A DNA stretch of 42,065 nucleotides from Thioalkalivibrio sp. ALE31 (GCF_000377405.1 NZ_KB905031.1:1-42065); one strand, 5' to 3'. Counted from the first letter of the stretch, positions 8,240-17,609 are shown. The notes: generated by a model not told the origin, from the letters alone. Translations and numbers: made by a program.

Positions 8240-9880
8240 TTACGGGCGGCGGGTGTCGCGCGGGCGCAGGGCGTTGTCGGGGGCGAGGATCGTGGGCTGT
8301 CCGTCCAGTGCCGGATCGGTGTCGGGGTAGTCGCGGATATAGTGCAGGCCGCGGCTCTCCTGGCGCGACAGCGCGCTCTTCACGATGATCTCGGCGACCA
8401 TGGCCAGGTTGCGCAGCTCCAGCAGGTCCGGGGAGATGCGGAAGTGGCTGTAGTACTCGTGGATCTCCTCCTGCAGGATGCGGATGCGCCGCTCGGCGCG
8501 GTGCAGCCGTTCGCGGGCGCGCACGATGCCCACGTAGTCCCACATCAGGCGGCGCAGTTCGTCCCAGTCGTGGGCCACCACCACCTCTTCCTGTGACTCG
8601 GTGACCCGGGACTCGTCCCAGGCCGGTGGGACCGGGAGCTGCTCGGGGGCGGGCAGATCGGTCTGCGACAGGATGTGATCGGCCGCGGCACGGGCGTAGA
8701 CCAGGCACTCCAGCAGCGAGTTGCTGGCCATGCGGTTGGCCCCGTGCAGCCCCGTGTAGGACACCTCGCCGGCGGCGTACAGCCCGGGCAGGTCGGTCTG
8801 ACCGAAGTGGTTCACCATCACGCCGCCACAGGTGTAGTGGGCAGCCGGGACAACCGGCAGCGATTCCCGGGTCATGTCGAAGCCGAATTCCAGGCAGCGC
8901 TCGTAGATCGTGGGGAAATGCTCGCGAATGAACTCGGCCGGCTTGTGGCTGATGTCGAGGTTCACGTGGTCGATGCCGAGGCGTTTCATCTCGTGATCGA
9001 CCGCGCGGGCGACGATATCCCGCGGGGCCAGTTCCGCGCGCTCGTCGAAGCGCGGCATGAAGCGCTCGCCGTCGGGCAGGAGCAGCACCCCGCCCTCGCC
9101 GCGCACCGCCTCGGAGATCAGGAACGACTTCGCCTTCGGGTGGAACAGGCAGGTCGGGTGGAACTGCATGAACTCCATGTTCGCGATGCGACAGCCGGCG
9201 CGCCAGGCCATGGCGATGCCGTCGCCGGTCGCGCCGTCCGGGTTGGAGCTGTACAGATAGACCTTGCTGGCCCCGCCGGTGGCCAGGATCACGGTCGGCG
9301 CCAGCAGGGTCTCCACCTCGCGGGTCTTCGCGTCCTGCACGTAGGCGCCGATCACGCGGCGGCTGCCATCCACCGGCTGGGTGATCAGGTCCACCGCCAC
9401 ATGGCGTTCGAAGACCTCGATGCTGCCCTGGCCCGAGGCGTTGCGCACCAGTGCCTCCTCGATCGCGCGGCCGGTGGCATCGGCGGCATGCGCCACGCGG
9501 CGCGCGCTGTGCCCGCCCTCGCGGGTGAGGTGCAGGCGGCTGCGGCCTTCCAGGGGTTCCCGGGTGAACGGCACGCCCAGGTTGAGCAGCCAGTGGATGG
9601 CCTCGGGGCCCGCCGCCACGGTGCGGCGCACGGCGTCCGGGTCGCACAGGCCGGCACCGGCGTCCAGGGTGTCCTGGATATGGGCGTCAAAGGAGTCGGT
9701 GCGGTCGAGTACTGCGGAGATGCCGCCCTGGGCATAGCGGGTGGAACCCTCGTCGACCGGACCCTTGCTGATCACGGTGACGCGTCGATGCGGGGCCAGA
9801 TGCAGGGCCGCGGAGAGCCCCGCCGCGCCGCTTCCGATCACGAGGACGTCCGCCAGGCGCGGTTGTTGTACTGTCCCCAT
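8240..9880 (-). CDS. nadB: L-aspartate oxidase
   Basis: FAD enzyme that oxidises L-aspartate to iminoaspartate, the first step of bacterial de novo NAD synthesis. The 546-residue product starts with a Rossmann FAD motif ([15 protein letters not shown], about 14-28), has the succinate dehydrogenase/fumarate reductase-type segments STRYAQGGI and [15 protein letters not shown], and ends with the helical C-terminal domain. Length agrees with E. coli NadB (540). It is divergent from rpoE, a conserved gammaproteobacterial arrangement. The ATG at 9880 has only a weak ribosome site. nadA and nadC are not in the window. Confidence 0.96.
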   Translation of the reverse strand: MGTVQQPRLADVLVIGSGAAGLSAALHLAPHRRVTVISKGPVDEGSTRYAQGGISAVLDRTDSFDAHIQDTLDAGAGLCDPDAVRRTVAAGPEAIHWLLNLGVPFTREPLEGRSRLHLTREGGHSARRVAHAADATGRAIEEALVRNASGQGSIEVFERHVAVDLITQPVDGSRRVIGAYVQDAKTREVETLLAPTVILATGGASKVYLYSSNPDGATGDGIAMAWRAGCRIANMEFMQFHPTCLFHPKAKSFLISEAVRGEGGVLLLPDGERFMPRFDERAELAPRDIVARAVDHEMKRLGIDHVNLDISHKPAEFIREHFPTIYERCLEFGFDMTRESLPVVPAAHYTCGGVMVNHFGQTDLPGLYAAGEVSYTGLHGANRMASNSLLECLVYARAAADHILSQTDLPAPEQLPVPPAWDESRVTESQEEVVVAHDWDELRRLMWDYVGIVRARERLHRAERRIRILQEEIHEYYSHFRISPDLLELRNLAMVAEIIVKSALSRQESRGLHYIRDYPDTDPALDGQPTILAPDNALRPRDTRRP

Positions 9881-9926
9881 GGGTCAGGTAACGTGCTGCG
9901 CTTGTTGCCAGAGCAAAATGTGGCCC

Positions 9927-9949
9927 TTGCGCAACAGTGTTGTGCGCAA
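9927..9949. promoter_or_regulatory. Inverted repeat between nadB and rpoE
   Basis: TTGCGCA (9927-9933) and TGCGCAA (9943-9949) are perfect inverted half-sites around a 9-base spacer, which itself has a CAAC/GTTG core offset by one base. It lies just upstream of the rpoE -35 element and about 47 bases before the nadB start, a good position for an operator. The regulator is unknown. Confidence 0.4.
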
Positions 9950-9952
9950 AGC

Positions 9953-9979
9953 GAACTTAATGCGAGTCAGGCGGTCCAT
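9953..9979 (+). promoter_or_regulatory. Sigma-E-type promoter of rpoE
   Basis: GAACTT (9953-9958), a 16-base spacer and TCCAT (9975-9979) resemble the extracytoplasmic sigma-E/AlgU consensus (GAACTT, 16-17 bases, TCtrA). Autoregulation of rpoE by its own product is usual in the family. The -10 match is imperfect. Confidence 0.55.
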
Positions 9980-10024
9980 GCACCATAGATTACCGGAGAC
10001 CGGTGTGCTGGCGGGAGTCCCCGC

Positions 10025-10606
10025 ATGAGCGAGAAGGCTTCCGACGAGGCCCTGGTCAAGCGAGTTCAGAACGGCGACAAGGCGGCTTTCGACATCCTGG
10101 TGCTGAAGTATCAGCACAAGATCGTCAACCTGGTCGGGCGCTATGTCCATGACCACGCGGCGGCCCTGGATGTGTCCCAGGAGGCCTTTATCAAGGCCTA
10201 CAAGGGGCTGGCGAACTTTCGCGGCGAGAGTGCGTTCTATACGTGGCTCTACCGCATCGCCATCAACACGGCCAAGAACCACCTTGTCTCCCAGGGACGG
10301 CGTCGGCCCGAGGCCGAGGTCGATGCGCAGGACGCGGAACAGATGGGCGGCGACTCCGCCCTGAAGGACAGTGCAACCCCGGAGGGGGAGCTGTTGTCCG
10401 AAGAGATTGAAGGGGCGGTGCGTAGCACCATCGAGGAATTGCCCGACGACCTTCGGATGGCCATCACGCTGCGCGAGATCGAGGGACTGAGTTACGAGGA
10501 GATCGCGCAGACGATGGGATGCCCGATCGGCACGGTCCGCTCGCGCATCTTCCGGGCCCGCGAGGCCATCGACCGGACCTTGCGTCCGTTGCTAGACAAC
10601 AACTGA
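10025..10606 (+). CDS. rpoE: Envelope-stress sigma factor sigma-E (RpoE/AlgU)
   Basis: Extracytoplasmic-function sigma factor that directs RNA polymerase to envelope-stress and outer-membrane quality-control genes. The 193-residue sequence has region 2 (DVSQEAFIKAYKGLANFRGE, FYTWLYRIAIN) and region 4 with its helix-turn-helix (SYEEIAQTMGCPIGTVRSR). It leads the operon rpoE-rseA-rseB-rseC-mucD and is held inactive at the membrane by the next gene product in known systems. ATG at 10025 is 12 bases before the end of a GC-rich leader; the exact ribosome site is weak. Assignment is firm. Confidence 0.97.
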   Translation: MSEKASDEALVKRVQNGDKAAFDILVLKYQHKIVNLVGRYVHDHAAALDVSQEAFIKAYKGLANFRGESAFYTWLYRIAINTAKNHLVSQGRRRPEAEVDAQDAEQMGGDSALKDSATPEGELLSEEIEGAVRSTIEELPDDLRMAITLREIEGLSYEEIAQTMGCPIGTVRSRIFRAREAIDRTLRPLLDNN

Positions 10607-10618
10607 ACGAGTAGCGCC

Positions 10619-11182
10619 ATGAAAGAACAAGTCTCCAAGAACGAACGTCTGTCGGCCCTGGTGGACGGAGAAACGGATGACTTCGAGACGCGTCGCCTGA
10701 TGGACGAACTGGTGCGGTCCGAGGAGGACCGGGCCCGCTGGGAACGCTATCACCTGATCGGCGACAGTCTGCGCGGGGGGATGCGTCGCACCGCACCCGC
10801 GAGCTTCATGGACGGCGTCCAGGCGGCCCTGGCCGAAGAGGCCCCGCTGTCGGTCGCGCGCAAGCCGGATCAGCCGCGCTGGCTGAAGCCGGTGGCCGGT
10901 ACTGGCGTCGCCGCCGCGGTCGCGATGGTCACCCTGGTCGGGATGCAGATGATCGGCCCCGACTCGGGTGCGCCGGAGGCGACGCCGGTCGCCAGCGAGG
11001 GCGCGCCGGCGCAGCTGGCCGACGGTATCCAGCGGGTCAGCACCACGGGTTCCGAGGCGCCGGCCACCGAGCCGGAAGGCCTGGATCCGCGCTTTGCCCG
11101 ATACCTCGAAAACCATGCGGAACTGATGGGGCCGGGGTCCACCGCCCTGGGTCGTGTTCGCTTTTCGGTGAGTGACGAGTAA
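10619..11182 (+). CDS. rseA: Anti-sigma-E factor RseA/MucA
   Basis: Inner-membrane anti-sigma factor. Its cytoplasmic N-terminus binds sigma-E and regulated proteolysis by DegS/RseP-type proteases releases it. The N-terminal domain is recognisable from ERLSALVDGETDD and ARWERYHLIGDSLRG. One transmembrane helix spans about residues 91-112, followed by a periplasmic domain of about 75 residues rich in Ala, Pro and Ser. The length of 187 is close to MucA. It begins 12 bases after rpoE, with GAGTAGCG-type purines upstream. The sequence diverges strongly outside the N-terminus, as is usual. Confidence 0.93.
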   Translation: MKEQVSKNERLSALVDGETDDFETRRLMDELVRSEEDRARWERYHLIGDSLRGGMRRTAPASFMDGVQAALAEEAPLSVARKPDQPRWLKPVAGTGVAAAVAMVTLVGMQMIGPDSGAPEATPVASEGAPAQLADGIQRVSTTGSEAPATEPEGLDPRFARYLENHAELMGPGSTALGRVRFSVSDE

Positions 11183-11185
11183 CGC

Positions 11186-12163
11186 GTGATGCGCCGCAGC
11201 CTCGCGTACGCCCTGGTTGCCGCTACCGCGCTTTGTTGTCTGCCTTTGCCGGTCCTGGCGGGGGAGGCATCCCCCGCCGACTGGTTGCAGCGTATGACCG
11301 GCAGTCTGCACTCGGAGAGTTACCAGGGGACCTTCGTGCTCCAGCGCGACGACCGGCTGGACGCCATCCGCGTGGTGCATGCCGCCGAGAACGGTGGCTA
11401 CCGTGAACGTCTGGAGACCCTGACCGGCGCCCCGCGCGAGATCCTGCGTTCGGTCGACCGGCTGAGTGCCCTGAAGGGTGCCCGGGCGGCGGCGGGTGAG
11501 CCCCCGCACGGCCCGGCCGGTGCGCCGGTGTTCCTACTTGAGCGCCATGATTACTATGAACTGAAGGACATGGGCGCGGACCGGGTGGCCGGTCTCGAAT
11601 GCCGCATGATCCTGGCGCGGGCGCGCGATACCTTGCGCTACAGTCATCGCTACTGCCTGCACACGGAGACCGCGCTCCCGCTGCTGAGCGAGCTGTACGA
11701 CGGGCATGGCCATCTGCTGGAACGTCTCGCGTTCACCAGTCTCGAGCGCCTGGAGGAGGTCGCCGAGGGTGCTCTCGAGCCCACGCAGGAAGACGCGGAG
11801 CGGGTCGAAGTGCGGGCCGATCGTGGCCACAAAAAGCCCGAATGGGACGAACAGACGGGCATGGACGGCTGGCACTTCGATGCGCTGCCGGACGGTTTTA
11901 CCGCGATCGCCGCGACCGAACGTCCGGTCGGGGATGGCGAGGCCCGTCTGCGCCACTTCGTGCTGAGCGACGGCCTTGCCTCGGTTTCGGTGTATATCGA
12001 AAAGACCAGTGGCGAGCGAATGTTCGAGGGCACGACCCGCGCGGGCGCCACGCACGGCGCGGCCCGCTCGATTGCCGGGCACCAGGTAACCGCGGTGGGC
12101 GACGTCCCGCGGGCCACGGTTCAGGGTGTGCTGGATGCGATCGTGTACCACTCCGGTGAATGA
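11186..12163 (+). CDS. rseB: Sigma-E regulatory protein RseB/MucB
   Basis: Periplasmic protein that binds RseA, shields it from cleavage and senses lipopolysaccharide or mislocalised lipoproteins in studied systems. A signal peptide covers residues 1-25 with predicted cleavage after VLA. The mature N-terminal domain starts with WLQRMTGSLHSESYQGTFVL, the typical MucB/RseB opening, and the C-terminal domain includes WHFDALPDGFTAIA. Total 325 residues, near family length. The frame opens with GTG (11186) followed at once by ATG (11189); either may be used. It starts 3 bases after rseA stops. Confidence 0.95.
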   Translation: MMRRSLAYALVAATALCCLPLPVLAGEASPADWLQRMTGSLHSESYQGTFVLQRDDRLDAIRVVHAAENGGYRERLETLTGAPREILRSVDRLSALKGARAAAGEPPHGPAGAPVFLLERHDYYELKDMGADRVAGLECRMILARARDTLRYSHRYCLHTETALPLLSELYDGHGHLLERLAFTSLERLEEVAEGALEPTQEDAERVEVRADRGHKKPEWDEQTGMDGWHFDALPDGFTAIAATERPVGDGEARLRHFVLSDGLASVSVYIEKTSGERMFEGTTRAGATHGAARSIAGHQVTAVGDVPRATVQGVLDAIVYHSGE

Positions 12164-12181
12164 TCCCTCGCGGGGCGCAGC

Positions 12182-12670
12182 ATGAGTGAATGGATCCGCG
12201 AACGGGGCATTGTGCTGTCGGTGGAGGGCTATGCGGCGCGCGTGCGCATTGAGCGCCAGTCGACCTGCGGCAGTTGTTCGGCCCGTTCGGGCTGCGGCAG
12301 CGGGGTGCTCTCCGAGGTTCTCGGCCGCAAGGCGGTGGAGGTGACCGTCGGGCATCCTGGAACGCTGCAGCCCGGGGATACCGTGACCCTGGGGATCCGT
12401 GACCAGGCCCTGGTCTCAGGGGCCCTTGCAATGTACCTGCTGCCACTGGCCGGGCTGGTGGCGGCGCCCGGCCTGATGATGCTGGTCGCGCCCGGGCTGG
12501 GCGAGGGAATACACCTGCTCGCCGGCGCCCTGGGCTTTGCCGCCGGCCTGTATGCGGTACGCGTCTGGCTGCGCCGTCGGGCGCCGGATCTGGCGCCGGT
12601 GCTGCTGGAGCGTCATCCGGCCTCGGGGGTGCATGGCTCCGCCGGCTCCGTGCTCACGCCGCGACCCTGA
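12182..12670 (+). CDS. rseC: SoxR-reducing/sigma-E regulatory membrane protein RseC/MucC
   Basis: Inner-membrane protein of the RseC/MucC family, a modulator of the sigma-E response and, in E. coli, linked to reduction of SoxR. The 162-residue product has an N-terminal cysteine cluster (C29, C32, C38 in STCGSCSARSGCGSG), then two membrane segments at about 78-98 and 110-130, and a short basic tail. The cluster suggests a redox or metal site. It follows rseB by 18 bases. A sigma-E-type promoter for mucD begins 20 bases past its stop. Confidence 0.93.
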   Translation: MSEWIRERGIVLSVEGYAARVRIERQSTCGSCSARSGCGSGVLSEVLGRKAVEVTVGHPGTLQPGDTVTLGIRDQALVSGALAMYLLPLAGLVAAPGLMMLVAPGLGEGIHLLAGALGFAAGLYAVRVWLRRRAPDLAPVLLERHPASGVHGSAGSVLTPRP

Positions 12671-12689
12671 GGGTCTGTGTGCGCCCGCG

Positions 12690-12719
12690 GGAACTTGCGG
12701 GTGGGTGCGGCTTTCTAGA
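12690..12719 (+). promoter_or_regulatory. Strong sigma-E-type promoter of mucD
   Basis: GGAACTT (12690-12696), a 17-base spacer and TCTAGA (12714-12719) closely match the sigma-E consensus (GGAACTT, 16-17 bases, TCtgA). It lies between rseC and mucD with the -10 element about 34 bases before the first ATG. It would let mucD be induced separately from the upstream operon. Confidence 0.7.
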
Positions 12720-12752
12720 GCGTTGAACCTTCGACTTCCCAATGCGGATCAG

Positions 12753-14177
12753 ATGATGATGAAACCGATGCAATGGGCACTGGTGGCCCTGACCTTTCTC
12801 GCCCTGTCGCTGCCGGCCTCGGCGCGCATGCTGCCGGACTTCGTGCCGCTGGCGGAGGAACACAGCCCGGCGGTGGTGAACATCGCCACCACCCGCGAGC
12901 GCGAGAATCCGCATCGCGGCCAGATGCCGGACTTCGAGGGCACGCCCTTCGAGGACCTGTTCGAGCGTTTCTTTGGCGGTCCGGGCGGCTCGGGCGAGCG
13001 CGCCCCGGAGAGCTTCGAACGCAACTCGCTGGGTTCCGGCTTCATCTACACCGAGGATGGCTACATCATCACCGCGAACCATGTGGTGGACGGAGCCTCG
13101 GAGGTCGTCGTCCATCTGTCCGACCGGCGCGTGTTCGACGCCGAGATCGTCGGCAAGGACCCGCAGAGTGACGTGGCCCTGCTGAAGATCGACGCCGAGG
13201 ACCTGCCGACCCTGAAGCTGGGTTCTTCGTCCGACCTGAAGGTCGGCGAATGGGTGCTGGCGATCGGTTCGCCGTTCGGCTTCGATCACTCCGTCACCGC
13301 CGGCATCGTCAGCGCCAAGGGGCGCAACCTGCCGACCGAGAACTACGTCCCGTTCATCCAGACCGACGTGGCGATCAATCCGGGCAACTCGGGCGGGCCG
13401 CTTCTGAATCTGGATGGCGAGGTCATTGGCATCAATGCCCAGATCTACAGCCGCACGGGCGGCTTCATGGGCCTGTCCTTCGCCGTGCCCATCGAGATGG
13501 TGGAGGACGTGGTGCAGCAGCTGCGGGAACACGGCGAGGTGACGCGCGGCTGGCTGGGCGTGCTGATCCAGGAGGTCACGCGCGAGCTGGCCGACTCCTT
13601 CGGCATGGACAAGCCCACTGGCGCCCTGGTCGCGCGAGTGCAGGCCGACAGCCCGGCGCAGAAGGCCGGCTTCGAGACCGGTGACGTGATCCTGTCGTTC
13701 AACGGCATCGAGGTGCCCAACTCCTCCGCTCTGCCGCCGATCGTCGGGCGCACGCCGGTGGGCACCGAGGCCGAGGTGGAAGTGCGCCGCGGTGAAGAGA
13801 CCCGCACCATCACGGTCGAGATCGAGCGCCTGCCAGACGACATCTCGGCCCAGCGTGGCGGGCCACAGCGGCAGACGCCGGAGCGGACCGAGCCGCAGAG
13901 CCTGCTGGGGATGGTCCTGGAGCCGCTGGAGGCCGAACGCGCCGCGGAGCTGGACGTGGACGCCGGCGTGGTCGTGCGGGAGGTCGTCGACAACCCGGCG
14001 CGTTCCGCCGGCCTGCGCCCCGGCGATGTGATCGTGCAGTTCGGCGGCCATGCCATCGACTCGGCGGAGACGCTGGAGCAGCAGATCGCCGAGGTTGGCG
14101 ACCGGCGGACGGTGCCGGTCCTGGTGTATCGCGGCGACAACCCGACCTACATCGCCCTGCGCATCCCGCGGGACTGA
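12753..14177 (+). CDS. mucD: Periplasmic serine protease/chaperone MucD (DegP/HtrA family)
   Basis: HtrA-type protease that degrades misfolded envelope proteins. Signal peptide residues 1-24 with cleavage after ASA. The trypsin-like domain has the triad H110 (TANHVVDG), D140 (SDVALLKID) and S213 (GNSGGPL), followed by two PDZ domains at about 290-370 and 390-470. The 474-residue length equals that of MucD/DegP. Three consecutive ATG codons (12753, 12756, 12759) precede the signal peptide and the first is used here. The gene ends the sigma-E operon and has its own sigma-E-type promoter. A GC-rich hairpin follows. Confidence 0.97.
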   Translation: MMMKPMQWALVALTFLALSLPASARMLPDFVPLAEEHSPAVVNIATTRERENPHRGQMPDFEGTPFEDLFERFFGGPGGSGERAPESFERNSLGSGFIYTEDGYIITANHVVDGASEVVVHLSDRRVFDAEIVGKDPQSDVALLKIDAEDLPTLKLGSSSDLKVGEWVLAIGSPFGFDHSVTAGIVSAKGRNLPTENYVPFIQTDVAINPGNSGGPLLNLDGEVIGINAQIYSRTGGFMGLSFAVPIEMVEDVVQQLREHGEVTRGWLGVLIQEVTRELADSFGMDKPTGALVARVQADSPAQKAGFETGDVILSFNGIEVPNSSALPPIVGRTPVGTEAEVEVRRGEETRTITVEIERLPDDISAQRGGPQRQTPERTEPQSLLGMVLEPLEAERAAELDVDAGVVVREVVDNPARSAGLRPGDVIVQFGGHAIDSAETLEQQIAEVGDRRTVPVLVYRGDNPTYIALRIPRD

Positions 14178-14219
14178 GACCGCCTTCGGGGCGCACGCCC
14201 CGGGGCCGCCATGGAGCAA

Positions 14220-14251
14220 GGGAGGGCTGTCGGCCCGGCGGCAGCCCTCCC
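14220..14251 (+). terminator. Hairpin after mucD
   Basis: GGGAGGGCTG (14220-14229) pairs perfectly with CAGCCCTCCC (14242-14251), a 10-bp stem. Only GATCGTTTG follows, so the U tract is poor. It ends 12 bases before the glutaredoxin-like ATG, so it may terminate mucD transcription or influence initiation on the next gene. Confidence 0.55.
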
Positions 14252-14263
14252 GATCGTTTGCGG

Positions 14264-14503
14264 ATGACCGAACTGACGCTTTATCACCGCGAGAGCTGCG
14301 GTCTCTGCCATGACATGCTGGCCGAGATCATGGCCCTCAAAAGCCGTTATACTTTCGCGCTTACGGTCGTCGACATCGACGAGGACCCGGAGCTGCAGGC
14401 GCGTTTCAACGTCAAGGTCCCGGTGCTTGCGGTCGACGGCGACATTCTCTGCTGCCATTTCCTCGACCGAAAGGCACTGCTGGACCAACTGGCCCCTGCA
14501 TGA
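14264..14503 (+). CDS. Glutaredoxin-like thiol protein (DUF836 family)
   Basis: A 79-residue thioredoxin-fold protein with a CGLC pair (C12, C15) after the first strand ([11 protein letters not shown]) and the cis-proline segment KVPVLAVDG, features of the glutaredoxin-like DUF836 family. Its partner is unknown. It may reduce disulfides or protect thiols in the cytoplasm. ATG at 14264 is preferred over an in-frame TTG two codons earlier. There is no evident ribosome site, and a hairpin sits immediately upstream. The stop overlaps the lepA start (ATGA), so it is co-translated with lepA. Confidence 0.87.
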   Translation: MTELTLYHRESCGLCHDMLAEIMALKSRYTFALTVVDIDEDPELQARFNVKVPVLAVDGDILCCHFLDRKALLDQLAPA

Positions 14504-16308
14504 CCGAAACCCGCCTCACCCGCAATTTCTCCATCATCGCGCATATCGACCACGGCAAGTCCACGCTGGCGGACCGCCTGATCCAGGGCTGTCATGGCCT
14601 GACCGAACGCGAGATGTCCGAGCAGGTGCTGGACTCGATGGATCTGGAGCGCGAGCGCGGGATCACCATCAAGGCGCAGAGCGTCTCGCTGTACTACGAC
14701 GCCCAGGACGGTGAGCGCTATCAGCTCAATCTCATCGACACCCCGGGGCATGTGGATTTCTCCTACGAGGTCTCGCGCTCGCTGTACGCCTGCGAGGGTG
14801 CGTTGCTGGTGGTGGATGCCTCGCAGGGCGTCGAGGCGCAGAGCGTCGCCAACTGCTACACCGCGATCGATCAGGGGCTCGAGGTCGTCCCGGTGCTGAA
14901 CAAGATCGACCTGCCCGCCGCCGAGCCAGACCGGGTGGCCGCGGAGATCGAGGACGTGATCGGTATCGAGGCCACGGATGCCCTGCGCGTCTCCGCCAAG
15001 ACCGGCGAGGGCATCGCCGAGCTGCTGGAGGAGATCGTGCGCCGGATCCCGCCACCGGAGGGCGATGCCGAGGCCGCGCCCAAGGCGCTGGTGATCGACT
15101 CCTGGTACGACAACTACCTGGGCGTGGTGGCGCTGGTGCGGGTCAAGGCCGGACGCTTCTACGCGGGCCAGAAGATCAAGGCGATGTCGGTGGGGCGGGC
15201 GCACGAGGTCAGCCGGGTCGGCGTATTCACGCCCAAGCCGGTGGACCGCAAGACGCTGGAGGTTGGCGAGGTCGGCTATCTGATCGCGACCATCAAGGAC
15301 ATCTCCGGGGCCAAGGTGGGCGACACCTTCACCGATTTCAACAACCCGGCGGACGAGCCGGTACCGGGCTTCCAGGAGATCCAGCCGCGGGTATTCGCCG
15401 GGCTGTTCCCGGTCAGTGCGGACGACTTCAACGACCTGCGCGAGGCGCTGGACAAGCTGCGCCTGAACGATGCGGCGCTGTCGTTCGAGCCGGAGACCTC
15501 GCAGGCGCTCGGGTTCGGCTTTCGCTGCGGCTTCCTCGGCATGCTGCACATGGAGATCGTGCAGGAGCGCCTGGAGCGGGAATACGACCTGGACCTGATC
15601 ACCACCGCGCCCACCGTGGTCTACGAGGTGGAGCGCAACGACGGCGAGGTGGTCTCGGTGCACAACCCCTCCGAGCTGCCGGCGAACAACGAGGTGGCCG
15701 AGATCCGCGAGCCGATCATCGAGGCGAATATCCTGGTCCCGCAGGAGTATGTAGGGGCGGTGATCACTCTGTGTGTCGAGAAGCGCGGTGTGCAGACGAA
15801 GATGCAGTACCTCGGGCGCCAGGTGCAGCTGTCCTACGAGCTGCCGATGTCCGAGGTGATGCTCGACTTCTTCGATCGCCTGAAGTCCGCGACCCGCGGC
15901 TATGCCTCGTTCGACTACCAGCCGCTGCGCTTCCAGGCGGCGCCGCTGGTGCGCGTGGACATCCTGATCAATGGCGACCGCGTGGATTCGCTGTCGGCCA
16001 TCGTGCATCGCGACCATGCGGAGTCGCGCGGGCGCGAGATCATCGAGCGCATGGCCAAGATCATCCCGCGTCAGATGTACGAGGTGGCGATCCAGGCGGC
16101 GATCGGTTCCAAGATTATCGCGCGCGCCACGGTCAAGGCGATGCGCAAGAACGTGCTGGCCAAGTGCTACGGCGGCGACGTAACCCGCAAGCGCAAGCTC
16201 CTGGAGAAACAGAAGGCCGGCAAGAAGCGCATGAAGTCGATCGGCAAGGTGGATGTGCCGCAGGAGGCCTTCCTGGCGGTGCTGTCGGTGGACGACGACA
16301 AGAAGTGA
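14500..16308 (+). CDS. lepA: Elongation factor 4 (LepA)
   Basis: Ribosomal GTPase that can back-translocate or remodel ribosomes and affects initiation and biogenesis. The 602-residue protein has the GTPase motifs AHIDHGKST (14-22), [10 protein letters not shown] and NKIDLP, then the LepA-specific C-terminal domain ending near [17 protein letters not shown]-type sequence. Length matches E. coli LepA (599). It overlaps the glutaredoxin-like gene by four bases and is followed by lepB, the conserved arrangement in gammaproteobacteria. Confidence 0.97.
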   Translation: MTETRLTRNFSIIAHIDHGKSTLADRLIQGCHGLTEREMSEQVLDSMDLERERGITIKAQSVSLYYDAQDGERYQLNLIDTPGHVDFSYEVSRSLYACEGALLVVDASQGVEAQSVANCYTAIDQGLEVVPVLNKIDLPAAEPDRVAAEIEDVIGIEATDALRVSAKTGEGIAELLEEIVRRIPPPEGDAEAAPKALVIDSWYDNYLGVVALVRVKAGRFYAGQKIKAMSVGRAHEVSRVGVFTPKPVDRKTLEVGEVGYLIATIKDISGAKVGDTFTDFNNPADEPVPGFQEIQPRVFAGLFPVSADDFNDLREALDKLRLNDAALSFEPETSQALGFGFRCGFLGMLHMEIVQERLEREYDLDLITTAPTVVYEVERNDGEVVSVHNPSELPANNEVAEIREPIIEANILVPQEYVGAVITLCVEKRGVQTKMQYLGRQVQLSYELPMSEVMLDFFDRLKSATRGYASFDYQPLRFQAAPLVRVDILINGDRVDSLSAIVHRDHAESRGREIIERMAKIIPRQMYEVAIQAAIGSKIIARATVKAMRKNVLAKCYGGDVTRKRKLLEKQKAGKKRMKSIGKVDVPQEAFLAVLSVDDDKK

Positions 16309-16320
16309 CAATCAGGCCTG

Positions 16321-16336
16321 CGGCCCGGAAGGGCCG
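16321..16336 (+). other. GNRA-type tetraloop hairpin between lepA and lepB
   Basis: CGGCCC and GGGCCG form a 6-bp stem capped by GGAA, a tetraloop of the stable GNRA class. It lies in the 67-base lepA-lepB spacer and may be an RNA processing or stability element. Confidence 0.35.
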
Positions 16337-16375
16337 TCGGGCACTCCCCGGCGGGCCGGGAACAGAGGACACGGC

Positions 16376-17146
16376 ATGGCAAATCTCGAACTGATCCTGG
16401 TGCTGGCAACCGCCGTGACCGGCCTGATCTGGCTGGGCTGGGTGATCCTGCGGCGGCGTCGCAGCCCGGAGCGCCAGCGGGCGATGCCCTGGTTCGTGGA
16501 CTACTCGCGTTCGTTCTTCCCGGTGCTGCTGATCGTGCTGATCCTGCGCTCGTTCGTGGCCGAGCCCTTCCGCATCCCCTCCGGGTCGATGATGCCCACC
16601 CTGCTGGTGGGCGACTTCATCATGGTCAGCAAGTTCTCCTACGGGATCCGCCTGCCGGTCACCCGCACCAAGATCCTCGATACCGGCGAGCCGGAGCGTG
16701 GCGAGGTCGTGGTGTTCAAGTATCCCCGCAACCCGCAAGAGGACTACATCAAGCGGGTCATCGGTCTGCCGGGCGATACCATCGCGTTCCGCGATCGTGT
16801 GCTGTACGTGAATGGCGAGCCGCAGCCGGCCGAGCGGGTTGGAACCTTCGAGGGCGAGGGCTCCGGGCAGGTCATGTCGGGCGCGTCGATGTTCGAGGAG
16901 ACCCTGGATGGGCGCACCTACAACACCCTGATGCGCGAGCAGCAGGCGAGCCTCGACGGTTCGGTCACGGTCCCCGACGGTCACTACTTCATGGTCGGTG
17001 ACAACCGCGACAACTCCAACGACAGCCGGGTCTGGGGGTTCGTCGCCGAGGAACACCTGGTGGGCCGGGCGCTCTTCATCTGGCTGCATTGGGATTACAA
17101 TGAAGGCCATCGGGACTTTTCCCGGATCGGCCAGGCGATTCGCTAG
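16376..17146 (+). CDS. lepB: Signal peptidase I
   Basis: Membrane serine protease that removes signal peptides from exported proteins. Two N-terminal membrane helices (about 5-25 and 46-62) precede the periplasmic catalytic domain. The nucleophile is S71 in RIPSGSMMPTL and the general base is K126 in DYIKRVIGLPGD. GDNRDNSNDSR (box E) is also clear. The 256-residue length is shorter than E. coli LepB (324) but typical for many proteobacteria. ATG at 16376 follows AGAGGA. It is followed by a DUF4845 gene and rnc. Confidence 0.96.
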   Translation: MANLELILVLATAVTGLIWLGWVILRRRRSPERQRAMPWFVDYSRSFFPVLLIVLILRSFVAEPFRIPSGSMMPTLLVGDFIMVSKFSYGIRLPVTRTKILDTGEPERGEVVVFKYPRNPQEDYIKRVIGLPGDTIAFRDRVLYVNGEPQPAERVGTFEGEGSGQVMSGASMFEETLDGRTYNTLMREQQASLDGSVTVPDGHYFMVGDNRDNSNDSRVWGFVAEEHLVGRALFIWLHWDYNEGHRDFSRIGQAIR

Positions 17147-17188
17147 GCCGTATTCCGCGGGAGCAGGCAACCAGGGGGCAGGGTATTC

Positions 17189-17566
17189 ATGCGACATTCC
17201 AGACACTCGATGCAGGGCGCGGGCGCGGTGACGATTCTTGCGCTGATCTTCCTCGCGCTGCTGGTCGGCACCTTCGTGATCAAGATGGGTACGCAGTACA
17301 CCCAGTTCCTCACCGTGCGCTCGATCATGCAGGATGTGGCCACCCAGACCGGCGCCGCCGACAAGAGCGAGCGCGAGCTGTGGCGCGAGATCAATCGCCG
17401 GTTCCAGATCAATTCGGTATACGACGGGATCGGCGAGGACAACTTCAGCGTGACCGAGCACGGGGAGGGCCGCCGCCTGAACCTGGAATACGAGGTGCGC
17501 CGCGAATTCCTCGGCAACGTGGACGTGGTGGCACGCTTCTCGAACAGCGAGACACTCGCCCCTTGA
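17189..17566 (+). CDS. DUF4845 single-span membrane protein
   Basis: A 125-residue protein with one N-terminal membrane helix (about 11-33) after a short basic stretch containing MQGAGAVTIL, then a small periplasmic domain. Sequence and place between lepB and rnc match the DUF4845 family. The N-terminal helix resembles a type IV pilin or pseudopilin start, but I see no clear prepilin peptidase site. Its function is unknown. It begins 42 bases after lepB and ends 43 bases before rnc. Confidence 0.88.
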   Translation: MRHSRHSMQGAGAVTILALIFLALLVGTFVIKMGTQYTQFLTVRSIMQDVATQTGAADKSERELWREINRRFQINSVYDGIGEDNFSVTEHGEGRRLNLEYEVRREFLGNVDVVARFSNSETLAP

Positions 17567-17609
17567 GGAGGGCGGCGTCGATCCGTTGCATGCCTCCAGG
17601 GGTGTTTTC

